Part shown: piece after piece, positions 63,496-64,000 of the stretch
Position numbering within the stretch: the first letter of the stretch is position 1
Layout: each line of letters begins with the position of its first letter
Assembly (NCBI GenBank): GCA_900766265.1
Contig: CAAFUS010000003.1
Location: forward strand, 62,001-126,000
Origin: Pseudomonadaceae bacterium
Lineage (GTDB): Bacteria; Pseudomonadota; Gammaproteobacteria; Pseudomonadales; Pseudomonadaceae
Direction: 5' to 3'
Length of the DNA: 64,000 nucleotides
Translations under genes and position numbers: made by a program
Notes under the pieces: model-generated
The model's database searches: none
The model's input: only the letters and a program-made list of their open reading frames with translations
Told to the model about the DNA's origin: nothing

Positions 63496-64000
63496 TGAAT
63501 GCGGCCGAACATTTTTCCGGCTACGGCCTGAACCCGGCCGGCGCCACGCTGAGACTGCCGGCGCGCCCCGAGCCGCTGGCGATGAAGGCCAGCGAGACGG
63601 CGCTGGTCGTGGTGGACATGCAGAACGCCTATGCGACCCGCGGCGGCTATCTGGACCTGGCCGGTTTCGACGTGTCGAGCACGGGGCCGGTGATCGAGAA
63701 GATCGCCCAGGCGTTGGCCACCGCCCGCGCGGCCGGCATTCAGGTGATCTACCTGCAGAACGGCTGGGACGACCGCTACGTCGAGGCCGGCGGCCCGGGC
63801 TCGCCCAACTGGCACAAGTCCAACGCGCTGAAAACCATGCGCAAGCGCCCTGAGCTTGCCGGCACGCTGCTGGCCAAGGGCGGGTGGGACTACCAACTGG
63901 TGGACGAACTCAAGCCGCAGTCGGGCGACATCCTGGTGCCCAAGCCCCGCTACAGCGGCTTCTTCAACTCGCACCTGGACAGCACCCTGCGCGCCCGCGG
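63495..64000 (+). CDS. rutB: RutB peroxyureidoacrylate/ureidoacrylate amidohydrolase, partial
   Basis: Begins at ATG 63495 inside the rutA stop and runs off the right edge after 168 codons. Isochorismatase fold: Asp41 (VVVDMQNAYATRGGYLDL) and the lysine region LVPKPRYSGFFNSHLD are visible; the catalytic Cys lies beyond the edge. It releases carbamate from the RutA product. NGWDDRYVEAGGPGSPNWHK is typical of RutB. The rest of rutCDEFG is expected to the right. Confidence 0.95.
   Translation, partial: MNAAEHFSGYGLNPAGATLRLPARPEPLAMKASETALVVVDMQNAYATRGGYLDLAGFDVSSTGPVIEKIAQALATARAAGIQVIYLQNGWDDRYVEAGGPGSPNWHKSNALKTMRKRPELAGTLLAKGGWDYQLVDELKPQSGDILVPKPRYSGFFNSHLDSTLRAR

Overview
The window looks like a chromosomal segment of a high-GC gammaproteobacterium of the Pseudomonas / Stutzerimonas (P. 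stutzeri) group. Supporting this are a LiuR-controlled leucine operon, an HbcR-type ketone-body locus, a monofunctional aroA, the SbcDC pair, a secreted 13-residue-repeat protein of a type common in pseudomonads, and integron cassettes with the short attC type known from this group. No rRNA, tRNA, CRISPR array or transposase was recognised.

Layout. 1-1692: divergent indolepyruvate ferredoxin oxidoreductase-like gene (cut by the left edge) and an Lrp/AsnC regulator. 1768-8814: the leucine/isovalerate operon liuRABCDE behind a perfect LiuR-type palindrome. 8822-16739: a DUF192 protein, then a ketone-body block (AtoE-type transporter, sigma-54 activator HbcR, GntP-type permease, bdhA, acetoacetyl-CoA synthetase) with a sigma-54 promoter and three GTCTY-N6-GAGAC sites between hbcR and the permease gene. 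LiuE makes acetoacetate, BdhA interconverts it with 3-hydroxybutyrate and AacS activates it, so the first 16 kb form one catabolic route.

16776-25116: DNA repair glycosylase, RluA-type pseudouridine synthase, a DUF899 protein, a pyruvate-oxidase-like ThDP enzyme, then a PepSY / CusF-like / PepSY-PepSY-response regulator-histidine kinase cell-envelope sensing locus. 25164-40389: small hypothetical proteins, an aldo/keto reductase, a GNAT protein, a BrxR/CapW-like WYL regulator next to sbcDC, cytochrome b561, a PhyH-type oxygenase, a thioesterase, a frameshifted di-haem cytochrome c, a cold-shock/DUF1294 protein, the 13-residue-repeat secreted protein, YjdM, a lipoprotein and aroA.

40549-48314: a minus-strand operon for a 2OG-Fe(II) oxygenase, a VOC protein, a nucleoside-type BMP ABC importer and methylmalonate-semialdehyde dehydrogenase. 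48699-50825: a Fur-box-controlled TonB siderophore receptor. 51197-53573: an AT-richer mini-array of integron gene cassettes with no integrase nearby (CALIN-like), holding a degraded gene, a truncated Imm42-like immunity gene, a GNAT enzyme, two small membrane proteins and a DUF2007 zinc-ribbon protein, separated by intact, truncated or decayed attC sites.

54016-64000: DUF2231 protein plus sorbosone-dehydrogenase-like lipoprotein, a chromosomal AadA-like adenylyltransferase, a CNNM/CorC-like protein, an AhpD-like protein divergent from an AraC regulator, a PQQ-type aldose sugar dehydrogenase, and the start of the Rut pyrimidine-degradation locus: rutR with an isochorismatase-family hydrolase on the minus strand, divergent from rutA and rutB (rutB cut by the right edge), with a RutR operator between them.
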